64,000 nucleotides of DNA from Bagarius yarrelli (lineage: Eukaryota; Chordata; Actinopteri; Siluriformes; Sisoridae): assembly GCA_005784505.1 (NCBI GenBank), contig VCAZ01000203.1, positions 372,001 to 436,000 of the forward strand, written 5' to 3'. Positions within the stretch are counted from its first letter, which is position 1. The number at the start of each line of letters is the position of its first letter. The notes under the pieces were generated by a model that made no database searches, had not been told where the DNA came from, and saw only the letters and a list, made by a program, of their open reading frames with translations. Positions 22,401 through 33,595 of this stretch are shown here, in pieces. The translations under genes were made by a program, and so were the position numbers.

Positions 22401-23895
22401 CTACATTACCGGAATTTTGCAGACTACTACCAGACACTGACGACGCACTGCTGTTATGAATACTAACATGATGCAATATCATGAAATGCAATTTTCTTGA
22501 CCATGGATATCATAAAGGTCCAATAATAATAACCGTCATATGGGCAGAAATTTCTGTAGTGTTAGAAGGCAAAGCTTTGTCTCTGTGATTTACAGACACA
22601 CTTAAGGGAAGAGGACACCACTGCTATTCCCTTCTGAAAGCTGTCAATCTCCTGTATAATTTGCTCTGGTGAGAAGGGAGTCATTTATGGATAATGGAAG
22701 GTTGTTAGCCTCCGAAACAGAACAAGCAAAGCAAAACACAAAACACTCTAACAAAAAAAGCTGTAATTACTGACAAAACAGTATACTTTCGGAAGGAGTA
22801 TTTCAGGGCATGGACAACGTTTTTAAGTCTCCGGGACACATGCCAATGAAGCTGAAACGTGTTTTCTCCTTAAAACTATCAGAAGTATGTATATATGTAT
22901 GTTTATAATCATTAACCAAAATAAAAACCACGTCAGGATCTATAGATCATTTTTTTGATTTTTATTCTTTTTTTATGATGTCGTTCGTTGTTTTCATTCC
23001 TTAAAAAAAAATGCTTTTAAACTCAATTTTAATGCATCCAGAACACTAAACTGCATTTGGCATTGGGTTAAAGATAATATTGAAAGTTAGGGCATCTTGT
23101 AAATGAAGTACTCAGTATAGCATTTTGTGTTAACTTAGTAGAGGATCTGCATGTGAAACCAGCACCCTGCTGATCAGGCCTGTGTTTGGGCTCGGGATGG
23201 CGTAGACCACCCAGGGAAAGATGGATGAGCTGGAGCTACCTGTATCAGCCTTTTTTTCCATCCCTATGGCTCGTCCAGACTCCGTAAAAAAAAAAAACCT
23301 GCTGCTACAAATGGCTAGATTAAACAGTGACTCACAGATGACAAATAACGCAGAGCAGCCTAAAACAGTGCGGGAAACAGGATCTCGCCTGCCTCTTTAA
23401 GATTTATTTTATCAGTCAACTAATTAACATGATTTATGGCGCAGGCCTGGCTGTGACTGAAAGTACAAAGGGAGCGCAGTGACTCCTCCTCCCTAAAGGA
23501 GATGCTATCAGGTGCTTTCTGCTGTGCTTGCATGGAGTCAGCATGCAGTTGTAAATTCAGGCAGCGCGGCATTGAAGTGCTGACCCCCTCCAACGTCGCC
23601 GAGGTCGGGAGTTCACTTCCCAGCCTTAACTGTTCAAACCTGGGGTTTGAACTCCTGACCCCTCCTACTGTAGGGAGAAGTATGTGTTTATCAGGGACAC
23701 CAATCCAGGCGGAGCAACTAGGCGTTTTCTGACTACATCCTGCTCTAAAATGACTGTCTGAGGAATAGACGGAAAAACTGTAGGGGTCTTAAGTTTGCCT
23801 TGTATACAAGCGTTGGCATCTTTCTAAACTACAGCGTTTTGGTAGATGTTCATATAAACCCATGAGCTTGCAAAGAATGGTATTGAACTATACTT
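22401..23895. other. No gene seen; partly conserved-element-like
   Basis: Unique sequence. The GC-richer part around 23160-23260 and 23440-23740 has an ORF (23502-23732) without any domain. 'GGGTTTGAACTCCTGACCC' near 23642 looks tRNA-B-box-like but has no tRNA fold around it. Confidence 0.4.
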
Positions 23896-24030
23896 TAGGG
23901 GAAATGGTTAGGGTGTCGGAATGCTAACTGGAAGATCAGGGTTCGATTCCCAGCACCATAAAGTTACCACCTCTTAACCCTTGAGCAAGAGCCTTAACCC
24001 CCGATTGCACATGTATACAGTGTATCTTTA
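23896..24030 (+). mobile_element. tRNA-headed SINE, 3' truncated
   Basis: Head 'GAAATGGTTAGGGTGTCGG', an excellent B box 'GGGTTCGATTCCCAGCACC' and body 'GAGCAAGAGCCTTAACCCC'. The usual 'CTCTGGATAAGG' tail is missing, so the copy is truncated or its tail was replaced. Confidence 0.75.
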
Positions 24031-24292
24031 AGAAGTACCTTTTACCTAGAAACAGTGTTACATTGCAGCATTGTATTGTATTTGTATTGTAATAAAAACC
24101 CCAGCCTTATTGCACGGTGCAGTTTATTGTTGTTTTTCAAAGAGTAAATGGCAGAAAAGATTGAGGGGAAATCCATATATGTATATACCCGCAAATGTAT
24201 TTATAATCTTGAACCCAAGTTTTACTTTCATTCATCCATTTGCTCTATTTGTAAATTTCATTTCAACTGCATCTCCTGGAAGATTTTTTTTT

Positions 24293-24345
24293 TCTTTTCT
24301 AAAAAAAAAAAAAAAAAAGCCAAAACAAAAAAAAAAGCCCACCCC
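24293..24345. repeat. A-rich low-complexity tract
   Basis: Poly-A runs broken by GCC and GCCC. ORFs over it are Lys-rich artefacts. Confidence 0.9.
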
Positions 24346-24555
24346 TAAACGCTTACAGGCTGATTTTATGATCTGATAAAGCATGCTGTTTACCACTGAA
24401 TGATCTACTGCCTGCCAAACTTTGTAAGTGGATGGTTTTACAACAGGGGCTCCATTATAACTGCAACTTATTGAGAGAGATTTTCATTGCCATGTTTGTC
24501 TCTAAGCAGAGGTGTATTCTCTCTGAAAAGTACAGGCATAAAAATCCCATCTCTT

Positions 24556-24558
<3 letters not shown>

Positions 24559-24590
<32 letters not shown>
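24559..24590. repeat. (CA)n microsatellite
   Basis: About 15 CA units, with no other feature. Confidence 0.97.
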
Positions 24591-25143
24591 TTTGCTGGCA
24601 AGCCTTTTGCATACCTCCAGAAATAAGTCCTCTTAGAGTATAAACAGTGATGTTAAAAACATTGCAAATACAAGGAAGAACATGATGAGTCCTGCTGACC
24701 ACACCGATTTATCTGGAACACTTAAAGGACACGGCTAATTTTCGCATCTGCTGTGTCTCTCTCTGTCCCTCCTAGATATGAGTTAGTCTTATCCACTGCA
24801 GAATCAGTCCTAATCAGACGACTAATCACCCAACAGTTTCCACCCGACAGTTCGAAGGTCCGTTAGAAAACTGTTTACATTCGTATGATCCCAACCGAAT
24901 CTCTGCTTTTGGATTTGGATGTCATGATAGTATATCAGTGGTGGATGTATTAATAAAGGTTTTATGGTCTGTTAGAACGTTGTTAATTAGACGTTGTAGT
25001 TTTGAGTGGGGGAGAGATTGCTTTTTGAAAGCTGTTTGCTTTCCAGGTGCTAAGTGGATTAAAATTAAAAGCGAATGATTTAAGGTGCTGTTGTATACGT
25101 TACATCCGCAAAGTATGAATGAAGTGTGACTATTCGAAGTGTA
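24591..25143. other. No gene seen
   Basis: Unique sequence of moderate GC; no recognised repeat. Confidence 0.45.
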
Positions 25144-25535
25144 CAGTGGTACCTTGATTTACAAGTGTCCCAACTAACGAGTTTTTTTAAGATACGAGCC
25201 GTCTCTTGGATGATTTTTTGCTTTTAGCCGTGAGCAAAAATAGGGTTATGAGCCAGCTTCAGATACCACACCGCTAGTTGGCATAGCGATCGCCACAGTG
25301 AACGGCATAACATCCGTCCGGCATCCTGTGTCTCACTCAAAAACTAGTCATACATATGCGTTAGCAAGTACATTAGCAAGTGGAGTCTTATTTAAAAACA
25401 TGTAACAAAAAATTGCAGTGTTTCATTGGAGACCCGGAATGGATTAATAGCATTTCAATTCATTTTGTTGGGGTGGTTTACGAGTTACGAGCTCCGTCGC
25501 AGAACGAATTAAACTCGTATGTCAAGGCACCACTG
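25144..25535. mobile_element. pogo/Tigger-like MITE with TA target duplication
   Basis: A 392-bp element flanked by TA on each side. The 5' end is CAGTGGTACCTTGATTTAC, and the reverse complement of the 3' end is CAGTGGTGCCTTGACATAC. Terminal CAGTGGTRCCT inverted repeats with TA target sites are typical of Tc1/mariner relatives of the pogo/Tigger group. It carries no transposase; the 87-aa ORF across its right half is not a DDE domain. Confidence 0.8.
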
Positions 25536-26530
25536 TATATAAATGTAGTGTGTGAATTGGTGGCATTATGTCTATCAAAAACAGGCCTAAAACTTTGGCT
25601 TTGGCAGGTAACAGATACAATACTGTTGAATTTCCAAAGCTAAATTTGTTTTTTGGCTCGTGTTTAAACATATATACAAAACTTAATGCCCAAATGGAAG
25701 ACCATGGCTTCTATATTTTTCTACTACATACCTACATCTACTAAATTAAGCTCCTTTGAGTGAGTCATTCTCCGTAGTTCCTGACCTGGAAAAACATGCA
25801 TTTAGAAACAGACTGTGTGTGCCAGCAACTCAATACCGCCACATTCTTCATTCTTCCAGCCGATGATCCTGACAGGGGCACCGAGTGCATATTTCAAGAG
25901 CGATGATAAGCATCATTTTAGAGTTCTGAGATGAATATGGAGCTGGCAGGAGCGTGGTTAATGTTCTTTTTTTCTGGGAAAAAACCCTAAAATTGTATTA
26001 TATACTCTGCAGGAGGAGGTGTAGTTCATTTTTTTAACCTTTTTTGTAGCTCTTTCATGAAGTCCGAGTCTGTAGTCTAAATACGTTTTTCTGAGAATCT
26101 GCAAGACCTACAATCTCAGCATTAGTATTAAACAGTTCTATTTTTTGGTTATGTTATGATTATTAAACCTTCAGCCTCCATCTTAGTTTTGTACAGAAGA
26201 TACATTTTAATCTTTTTGTCCTGTGGGTCCTGTTTCAGTTCACAGGGTCGTCATATCACGTAACTGACTCTTTCCTGTACATGACAATTACCTCTTGAAT
26301 CATAAACCGTCGTGCTTTATCCATGACACAAGGTATTTCTGTTATTCCGACTGCAGGAGGTTTAACACCGCGGTGCTGCTTTGTTGTTTGACCTACAGCA
26401 AGAAGATTGCAGTTGCATACTAATAAAACTGCCTAAATTGAGATGATTGATGTAGCCAGCCACTCCCCTGTACTGAGGTTGACCTTCTCCAGTGTGTCCC
26501 TGTGCGTCTCCTCTTACCAAACCCCCCACC
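25536..26530. other. No gene seen
   Basis: Mostly unique sequence; nothing recognised. Confidence 0.45.
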
Positions 26531-26537
26531 AAACACA

Positions 26538-26570
<33 letters not shown>
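26531..26570. repeat. (CA)n microsatellite
   Basis: About 18 CA units, preceded by AAACACACACCCA. It causes two artefact ORFs. Confidence 0.97.
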
Positions 26571-26573
<3 letters not shown>

Positions 26574-27216
26574 CCACCATCATCTCAAAAACTCCAACAC
26601 ATACAAATTAATGTCATCTACCTTTGGCTTGGTGAATATTTAGCTAAAATCAGCAGCTAAATCCTCCTCCCCCGCTCGCGTCTACACTAACGCAGTGAAT
26701 GGAAAGGTGAAGGAAGTTCTGTCTTTCTCCTTTTCTTCTTTGTTGATTTTATTTCACCTTTCTCTCACCCATAACCCCCTCCTGCCTAGTGAACTCTCAA
26801 TGCACTTTGACTCCTTTGTGGCCATTTTTTTGCACATTTGCTGTGTGTGTGTGTGGGTATGAGTACGCACAGTAAATAAACTGCTGCTCTTATATGTTCA
26901 TGCCCAGCAGCTGCCCTCCAGAGGTCAAAGACTTTAGGACCTTGAGTACCAGGCTCCTCTGGCATCGGCCAGTCTGTGAGCATAATATCTGTTTTGTACT
27001 GGCATGAAAATCTTGACCACAACCTGCCATGGCCAAGTCACTGGCAGCAGTACAACTATTTCCACTCTTGCTCACAGGAGAGGACACAAGGCCATGCAAG
27101 CGGGGTCAGGAAGATGCCAGGAGCAGCAGCTCTTTTGGCTTTCTTCTCCATTTACATTCACAAGTTTTGCTGGATGTTTTTAGTCGTGAAGATGGTGTAC
27201 ATCAATGGAGTCATTA
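26571..27216. other. No gene seen; GC-balanced unique sequence
   Basis: 26880-27150 has overlapping ORFs on both strands but no domain. 'GGCCATGCAAGCGGGGTCAG' and the surrounding text might be a conserved noncoding stretch. A short (TG)n lies at about 26841-26854. Confidence 0.35.
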
Positions 27217-27465
27217 GTTGTACACTTATCTACACTGTTTTAATGTTGTGGTGGTGTGTGATGATGTGACGGTGCTTCATTAGAATAAAATTACTTGCCA
27301 TCGACGTGGAGTGACTCTTTCTTTCTGGTTTTTAATCTGCACTTTACGTAAACAGTCTTTCCTTTCATCTTAACGAGAAAAAAGGAGAGAAAATCTACAT
27401 TTTAAACTTTTTGGACTTGCCCATCGGCTGCAGTACGTCTGAATTTCATTCTTTCAACCTGTAAT
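27217..27465 (+). repeat. Interspersed repeat, copy 2 (GACGGTGCTTC family)
   Basis: Partner of 15871-16135, in the same orientation. The shared blocks 'GATGTGACGGTGCTTC' and 'CAGTACGTCTGAATT' are the clearest. Unlike copy 1 it is not followed by the GGTTTCCTCCCACAGT repeat, so the two families are independent. Confidence 0.7.
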
Positions 27466-27544
27466 CAGACTATATAAAACAGTTTTTGACGTATGTATTT
27501 TGTGTGCATGCTGCTGTGAGAACAGCAGGTACTTACTTAAATGA

Positions 27545-27735
27545 ATGAAGTTGGGACCATAAATGAAAACGGAATACAATGACCTGCAAATCCTTGTCGA
27601 TCCGTATTCCATTGAAAACGCCACAAAGATATGAAATGTTCAAAATGATCAACTTTATAGACTCTAGCAAATATTCACTCATTTTGAAGATGATGCCTGC
27701 AACATGTTTTAAAATAGCTGTACACAAGTATAGGG
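27545..27735 (+). repeat. Teleost interspersed repeat (AGTTGGGAC... type)
   Basis: 'GAAGTTGGGACCATAAATG', 'GAATACAATGACCTGCAAATC', 'ATTCCATTGAAAACG', 'ATGAAATGTTCAAAATGATC' and 'GATGCCTGCAACATGTTTT' follow, in order, a repeat that I recall as common in teleosts and that starts AAAGTTGGGAC. The class is uncertain. ORFs in both directions here are therefore spurious. Confidence 0.65.
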
Positions 27736-27949
27736 TATTTTGTACACATTCTGCTGTAACTACATAGCATGACCAGATGACCAGAATAGACATTTAATAA
27801 AATAGCTAACACATTACAAACACACTAGTAATCGTCATATTAATTAGCGCTTTACGGCATCGTCGGTTTTTGGCTGTCAGCTTAAGCCCAATCCCATGTG
27901 TACAGAAAGGATCAAACGCCAAGTGTCCTACATCTAAACGCTGGAATAA

Positions 27950-28265
27950 TGAGTTTCCTGTTTCCCCGCGCCTGAATTTCACTGTGATCTACAACTCGCA
28001 ATTAAGCATGCCTTAGTGATTCTGTGATTAATACCCGTGCAGGGACTGAAGGATCCATGCAGCCGTCCTGATCAGCATCTTCTCCTGTCTAACAGCTTCC
28101 CTCCTATTAGCAGTAAGATGGAAGCTCCATTTACCATTCCCTAACCTTTCCGAGCCCTCTCTTTAATCAGCACTTTATTTCCATTGTAACACTTTCAGTC
28201 ATACACAAATGTCAATGAGCAGTGCTGTATGTTAGGGAGCTAAATTCACTGCTGGACATGCAGGA
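27950..28265. other. Candidate conserved noncoding element
   Basis: Non-repetitive text with 'CTCGCAATTAAGCATGCC', 'TGTGATTAATACCC', 'GATCAGCATCTTCTCC' and 'CTTTAATCAGCACTTTATTT'. No open frame of note. Confidence 0.25.
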
Positions 28266-28366
28266 AGTAACGAAGGGTGTGGCTTTTAATATTTAATAGA
28301 TGCTGGCACCAGTTAAAATAGTGGCTGAAATGAGAGTTGCATGCTATAAGTTACCCACAGACACAC

Positions 28367-28544
28367 GTTTACATTTATATTATTTGGCAGACGCCCTTAT
28401 CCAGAGCGACTTACATTTATCTCATTTATACAACTAAGCAATTAAAGGCCTTGCTCAGGGGCCCAGCAGTGGTTGGGCTGGGAATTGAACCCATTACCTT
28501 CGGGTTGGTAGTCCAACACCTTAACAATGAGCCACCACTTCCCT
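28367..28544 (-). mobile_element. tRNA-headed SINE, full length
   Basis: Minus-strand reading gives head 'GGTGGCTCATTGTTAAGGTG', B-box-like 'GGTTCAATTCCCAGCCC', body 'CCCCTGAGCAAGGCC' and tail 'GCTCTGGATAAGGGCGTCTG' with an AT-rich 3' end. This is the best-preserved copy of the tail. Confidence 0.88.
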
Positions 28545-29233
28545 AGACCCACATCATCTATGCCACCATCATAGCAAGGCGATGTGTTAATGTGCGCCTG
28601 AAAGGAATCCACTGAGGCGAGTATTTGTAAACCTAAAGGCAGTTTTTATTACAAATATATAGACACTTGGCAAAACAACAAACTTTAACTTGACTTAACT
28701 AACTTGGCTTAAAGGCATATCCCATTTAACCGCATTTCGTGATCGATTTATTTTAGTTGTTCCTGGTTGATTAGATGTCTTCTTTTTTTATAACAACATT
28801 TCTCTAAATCGTAAATGTATTCAGTTGCTATGTTTCAATCACTCTGTATTAATGCGCCTTTTGAATGTTAGTGCGGAAAAACGTCGCTAAAGTTTTTACA
28901 CTCACGCCATGTGGTTTTTGACTTTTGCCGAATAAATTCTGATGTACCAAATATTAAACCACAGTTGTTTCCGATTTATCAGGCGCTCACTGGAGTCGTT
29001 ATAAAATGTGTCTTATCTAAAGAAAAAACCTGATTACATGATAATATTTGCCCAATTTATTATTTTTTCAGAAATGATTATTTCTTCTTGCTTAAAAACA
29101 GCGGTATAGTTCCACACGATGCCACTAGAGGTTTAAAACCAAAGTGGGTTTGCCTTAGTCATGAAAGCGTTCCAGCGCATTCTGCTCACAAAACCTGTGG
29201 GCGAATTTGGGGTACGAAATTTTGCCTCACCCC
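28545..29233. other. No gene seen
   Basis: Unique AT-rich sequence. Confidence 0.5.
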
Positions 29234-29336
29234 CCTTTCTTCCTTCCTTCCTTCCTTCTTTCCTTCTTTCTTTCTTTTTCCTTCCTTCCTCCCCTTACTC
29301 CTTATTTTCTTCCTTCCTTCCTTTCTTTCTTTCTGT
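29234..29336. repeat. (TTCC)n/(TTTC)n pyrimidine tract
   Basis: About 100 bp of TTCC, TTTC and TTCT units; encodes Ser-Phe-Leu artefacts. Confidence 0.95.
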
Positions 29337-29657
29337 TAATGCTGGTGTTTTCAGTAAATATATTAGCGAATGTGATCACACGTTAACTCTTTACTATAGG
29401 GCGGATGTACAGTGGTGTATGACAGTTAGCCTACAGTGGTGTGGTGTTGATTTGTGTGAGTGGACGGGTGGGGATTTTACAGGTATTAGGAGCAGTAGTG
29501 GTTATGGTGGATGTTTTAGACCCGATAGGCTGCCGAAATGGGCATGAAGTTTTGCTCTCGCTTCGCCGTTTATGTTTAGTGGTGAAATCGTTTTGATTTA
29601 GCTGCGTCCCCTCGGGTGCTGTTCGGTTGAATAGGCAACAGTGGTTGTGCAAGCATT

Positions 29658-29705
29658 CATTCTCTCTCTCTATCGCTTTCTCTCTTACTATTGCTTTCTC
29701 TTTCA

Positions 29706-29746
<41 letters not shown>

Positions 29747-29762
29747 CTAGCTAGCTAGCTTA
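29658..29762. repeat. Compound microsatellite (CT)n-(CA)n-(CTAG)n
   Basis: CT-rich run 29658-29708, then about 17 CA units to about 29744, then four GCTA/CTAG units ending at about 29761. Three arrays in tandem, in order. Confidence 0.92.
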
Positions 29763-29980
29763 GCCAGGGTCATTTCCTTTTTTACACTGACTGCTCTGGT
29801 TTGGACAGTGTCATTTTCTCTTTCTGTCTTTCCATACACTCTATTCTCTCCTGTCAACGTTTTTTTTTCTTCCGAGCAAGTTTCATAAGCTCACTAAAGC
29901 ATGGCCTTCAATTCCCTTGTTCTAGTGTTTTCACTTAAGATCAGGAGTGATGAGCAAAAGGGTTTCTGGCTCAATCCTTG
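29763..29980. other. No gene seen
   Basis: Unique T-rich sequence without features. Confidence 0.5.
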
Positions 29981-31720
29981 AGCAAAGGCCTGTCGTGACA
30001 GGGATTATTATTTATTTGTCATGGTAGATGTAATAAGCTGTAGGTACAGCATGGAGAGCCCTTGATTTATTGCTCTGTCGAGCGCTACTAGCGGGCCGTC
30101 TGCTGTGGCATGCAGGATGAATACGCCGCTGTCAGTGCTGTCCATCCTTCTCTCACGCGCCGCTCCCTCCTATCACCCAGCCCATTTCATGCCAGAATAC
30201 ATAAACAATCTTTCATTATTTTGAAACCTTTCTTCATATTCGCTCTTCACACTACATGAGGTTCGAATTTATCGGTTTTTCATTTTTGCTTTTGTTTGTC
30301 GGAACACACAATCTTAACAGTGCAACTGTCAGCACATACCGGATAGATATTTGTTACCGAGTTGCACGATGCCGCAGCTTCTTGACTGTTATTATATTCC
30401 TGAAATTGCAAAAACCAGCCTTTGTAATGAGGCTGCGCAGGTATGATGGATCATCCGCGTGTCTCTGTTTCAATAAAAACGTAGTTGCGGTTATGCGATC
30501 TGTGCTACGGACACTTTGACACCCGGACCTAAGAGGAGCAAAATGGAGCTGCTTTTCTGTCATATCCTCCAAACGATCCTCACCACAACCTGCGCCTGAT
30601 GCATTAGTGTCAGTGTCTGATCTGCTGTTTGGACACCAAGCGAGAGAAAGAAAGAAAACTAGAGGGATGGCTATGAAATATTATGCCCTCACCACTGTCA
30701 GAGACGCAGCGAGACCTATTCTGTCAGCTTAATATTTCATGCTAAGCTAGTTGCGTTTGGTTAGTGGCTCAGTGTAATCCAATCGGGGCCCATAAAAGCA
30801 GCACCTTCACCTTCTGGGTACGATGTTCCTCTCGGTCCTGATGAAGAGGATGAAATCGAGATGTGGAAATAGAGCCTAATAGGGCCTTGCCTCTGAAGAA
30901 AAGTGACTTGTCTCCTCCTGTCCTTATGTATTTACATTTCTCCTGAAGAGACTTAACCGCTTTCCAGGGCTAAGGGATTTGCTAAAGTGAAACTGACTGG
31001 GTAAATAGAACTCCCATTTATTAGTGGCCTTTTTATTTGAAGACCAGCCTGAGTGAGGCATCAAAGAAGATAATATATCAGAAAGGAGCCACTAGAAGTG
31101 TAGTGGGAGATGAGAGTTAATTAATATGAGGAATTTGTTTTGTGTTCTAATAAAAGGCTGAGCCGGGGTGGTTTGTCACTTAAACCCGGCGTATGTGAAA
31201 GCCTTGAAGGGCGGTAATCTGTAAATTACATTGCTCCTGGCACCACAGAGCCAACAGCTAGCATGTAATGGCTGCATTAATGCAGCTGGATGCTGATAAT
31301 TATAATAGAATTTCATTTTTAAAGGCACAAATAAGTGTTAATTATGTAGACAACAAGATCCTCTCACACGGCACTGTAGGAGCCAAACTGTCTGTTTTTT
31401 GTCACTGCAGGAGGCTGTTTGCTGGAATGAATTGAGGTTTGCTTCTTTTTTTTTTTTTTTTAAGTAAGACTTTTATTTCTATTTTTTTTTGTTTGTGGAT
31501 TTCTTGGCTGTCTTCACTAACAGTATGGTTAATAGTAATCATTAGTTATCCGGCAGGGATGGGGGGAGTGCTCGGATGCAGGCACTGAACTGAGAATACT
31601 CATTTGGTGGCTGAATGTGAGTTTGACAGGCTCCATTTATAACAGGCTCATTCTGTAATGTCCGGCCTATTAATAACATTTTGTTGCTGTCTAATTAGCA
31701 GTGTTGGATGCAAACAGGAT
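29981..31720. other. Long block of candidate conserved noncoding elements
   Basis: Almost free of simple repeats and transposons for 1.7 kb, unlike its surroundings. Noticeable words: 'GAAATATTATGCCCTCACC', 'CTTAATATTTCATGCTAAGC', 'TAATGGCTGCATTAATGCAG', 'GATAATTATAATAGAATTTC', 'GTGTTAATTATGTAGAC' and 'CTGTCTAATTAGCAGTG'. TAATTA-type sites suggest homeodomain input. No coding frame fits. One ORF (30256-30519) lacks a domain. A poly-T lies at about 31447-31461. Confidence 0.35.
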
Positions 31721-32392
31721 CAAAATGAAGTGCAGGTTAGATTAGTTTTTTGTTTTTTTTTGGTTGAAACTAGACTCCAGGTCTGTTCTGCTGGCTGTTT
31801 TGCTGCGATGATTGTCTTTTCTTGTTTCTTAAGAATTCACTTTATCGTAGAACTATTTTCATTAAGTGTTCTTATTGCTTAAACTGTAAACTTTAGTGAG
31901 GTTTTAGAGGAATGAAAATATATATTTCTGTTGTTCTTTTTCACTTAATAAGCATATACATAAGCACCAGTACAAAAGTACTACAATTAATAAGATATCA
32001 AATGTTTATTATAAATGACATCATCAGCAACAATTCAAGTAAATTTTAATTAAAAAATAAATTTCATTAAAATATCATAACCACTCAATATTTTTCTTGA
32101 ATATGAATATGAGCTAGCACAGATACCACAAGTTGTCTGAACATGTGCTTTGAGTATTTTTGGCTTATTTTAGGTCCACTTGAATGAAATATGTAGAAAT
32201 AAACATGTTTACATATATTATATAGAAATATATATATAAAAGAACATTCTTTTATAATGCATAGTATATTTATTTATGTATTTAAGCATTTTAATCCTGG
32301 CACTGATCATTTCAAGCTTATTTATATAAATAGTAAATACCGAACTGTGCAAAAGGAGTCAAATATATTCTCATGAAGGTATTTTTTACATT
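31721..32392. other. No gene seen; very AT-rich
   Basis: AT-rich sequence with many ATATA words and no identifiable element. Confidence 0.5.
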
Positions 32393-32610
32393 CAGTTCAA
32401 TTTAATTCCATTTTATTTGTCTAGCACTTTTAACAACAGACATTGTCTCAAAACAGCTTTACACAGAATGCAGTAACAGTGAAAAGTGTAAGCTTGAGGC
32501 GACCTTGGCAAGGAAAAACTCCCTAAGGTGAAGTAGGAAGAAACCTTGAGAGGAACCAGACTCAATAGGGAACCCATTCTCATCTGGGTGACACCGCATG
32601 TTATTGTTAA
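32393..32610 (+). repeat. Ostariophysan interspersed repeat (AGGCGACCTTGGCAAGGAAA type)
   Basis: Carries 'TTCAATTTAATTCCATTTTA', 'GACATTGTCTCAAAACAGC', 'GAGGCGACCTTGGCAAGG', 'AAAAACTCCCTAAGG', 'GAAGAAACCTTGAGAGGAACC' and 'GGGTGACACCGCATG'. This chain recurs in many catfish and carp sequences as I recall them. The class is not known to me. Confidence 0.75.
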
Positions 32611-33290
32611 TTACAGCATATTATAATGATCAAATGATCAACTGTAGCTTCGGGTAAGTGGAGCAGAGTGAGTCCCAGTCCATCCATGAGGAAATGTGTA
32701 TATACATATATACATATACTGAGATTTATCTGTCTAATGGCTAAGGAAAGGATATAAAAGCGTATTGAAAAGCTCAATGTAAGTGTAAAGTCCGATATTA
32801 CATTCGTAGCTGTAAAGTCTATTTTATTTTTAACAAATTAACTTCTAGCGCTTCACCTGGCTTCTATATTTAGTGTGAAAGAATGAGTTGTTTAGCAGTG
32901 TTTCTCACCTCGGAGCACTAAAAGTCCCCCCTGAGTTCCTCTTTTCTCCTTCTAAAGCACAGCTGACGTGAGCCTGATGAGCCCTTAATTAGCGATACAT
33001 TTTCACCCTGTGATTTCTATTGATGTGCGGGCAAGAAGAGACAAATTGAGCCGCAGCCTGACCTGAGCACCAATTGTTTCAGAAAATCCAGTAAACATCG
33101 CTCCCTCCCCCACTCTCCAAATGCCACCCTTTATTTTTCTCACCCTCCGTTTTCCTTTCTGCCTCTCACTTTCTTTCTCGCACTCTCCCTCACTGCCTGT
33201 CTTTCTTTTCTCCTTTTCCCCCCATCTGTCTCTGTCTGTTCATGTCTATATAAGTTTAAGTGAGCGAAGATGTGTACGTCTGCAAACATT
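32611..33290. other. No gene seen
   Basis: Unique sequence; a pyrimidine-rich low-complexity stretch lies at about 33100-33240. Confidence 0.45.
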
Positions 33291-33376
33291 AGGGTGTGGA
33301 CAGAAAAGCCACTGGCTATACTGTACAGATAAAGGAGACACCCCCCCCCCCCCATCATCTCCAGCTTCTCCTGCAG

Positions 33377-33595
33377 AATGAAGTGGACCTGCACATGCAA
33401 ATAGAGACACTATTCTCTGTACGTTTAAACTCCCTTTTCCGACCTGATTGTGGCATCTGGGATGAAGTTGGTGCTGACAAAGTGCACCAGTTGATTGATG
33501 CACAAAGCCAGGAAGTGGATGAGCAAATGGATGAGGGCAAAAGGGGGAGTTTAACACAGGCAAACAAGGATAGACAAAGAGAAATGACCTGCTAA
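33377..33595 (+). other. Open frame with protein-like composition (possible exon, weak)
   Basis: A polypyrimidine run ending in AG (33354-33376, after a 13-C homopolymer) precedes a frame of 72 codons and a TAA. The frame is rich in Glu, Asp and Gln, not simple-repeat derived, and includes Trp and Cys once or twice. I recognise no domain. Two other frames are also open here on the minus strand, so chance is quite possible. It has no recognisable partner exon. Confidence 0.12.

Noticed and set aside
23590..23665. tRNA-like B-box text
   Set aside because: 'GGTTTGAACTCCTGACCC' lacks a matching A box or a plausible acceptor stem.
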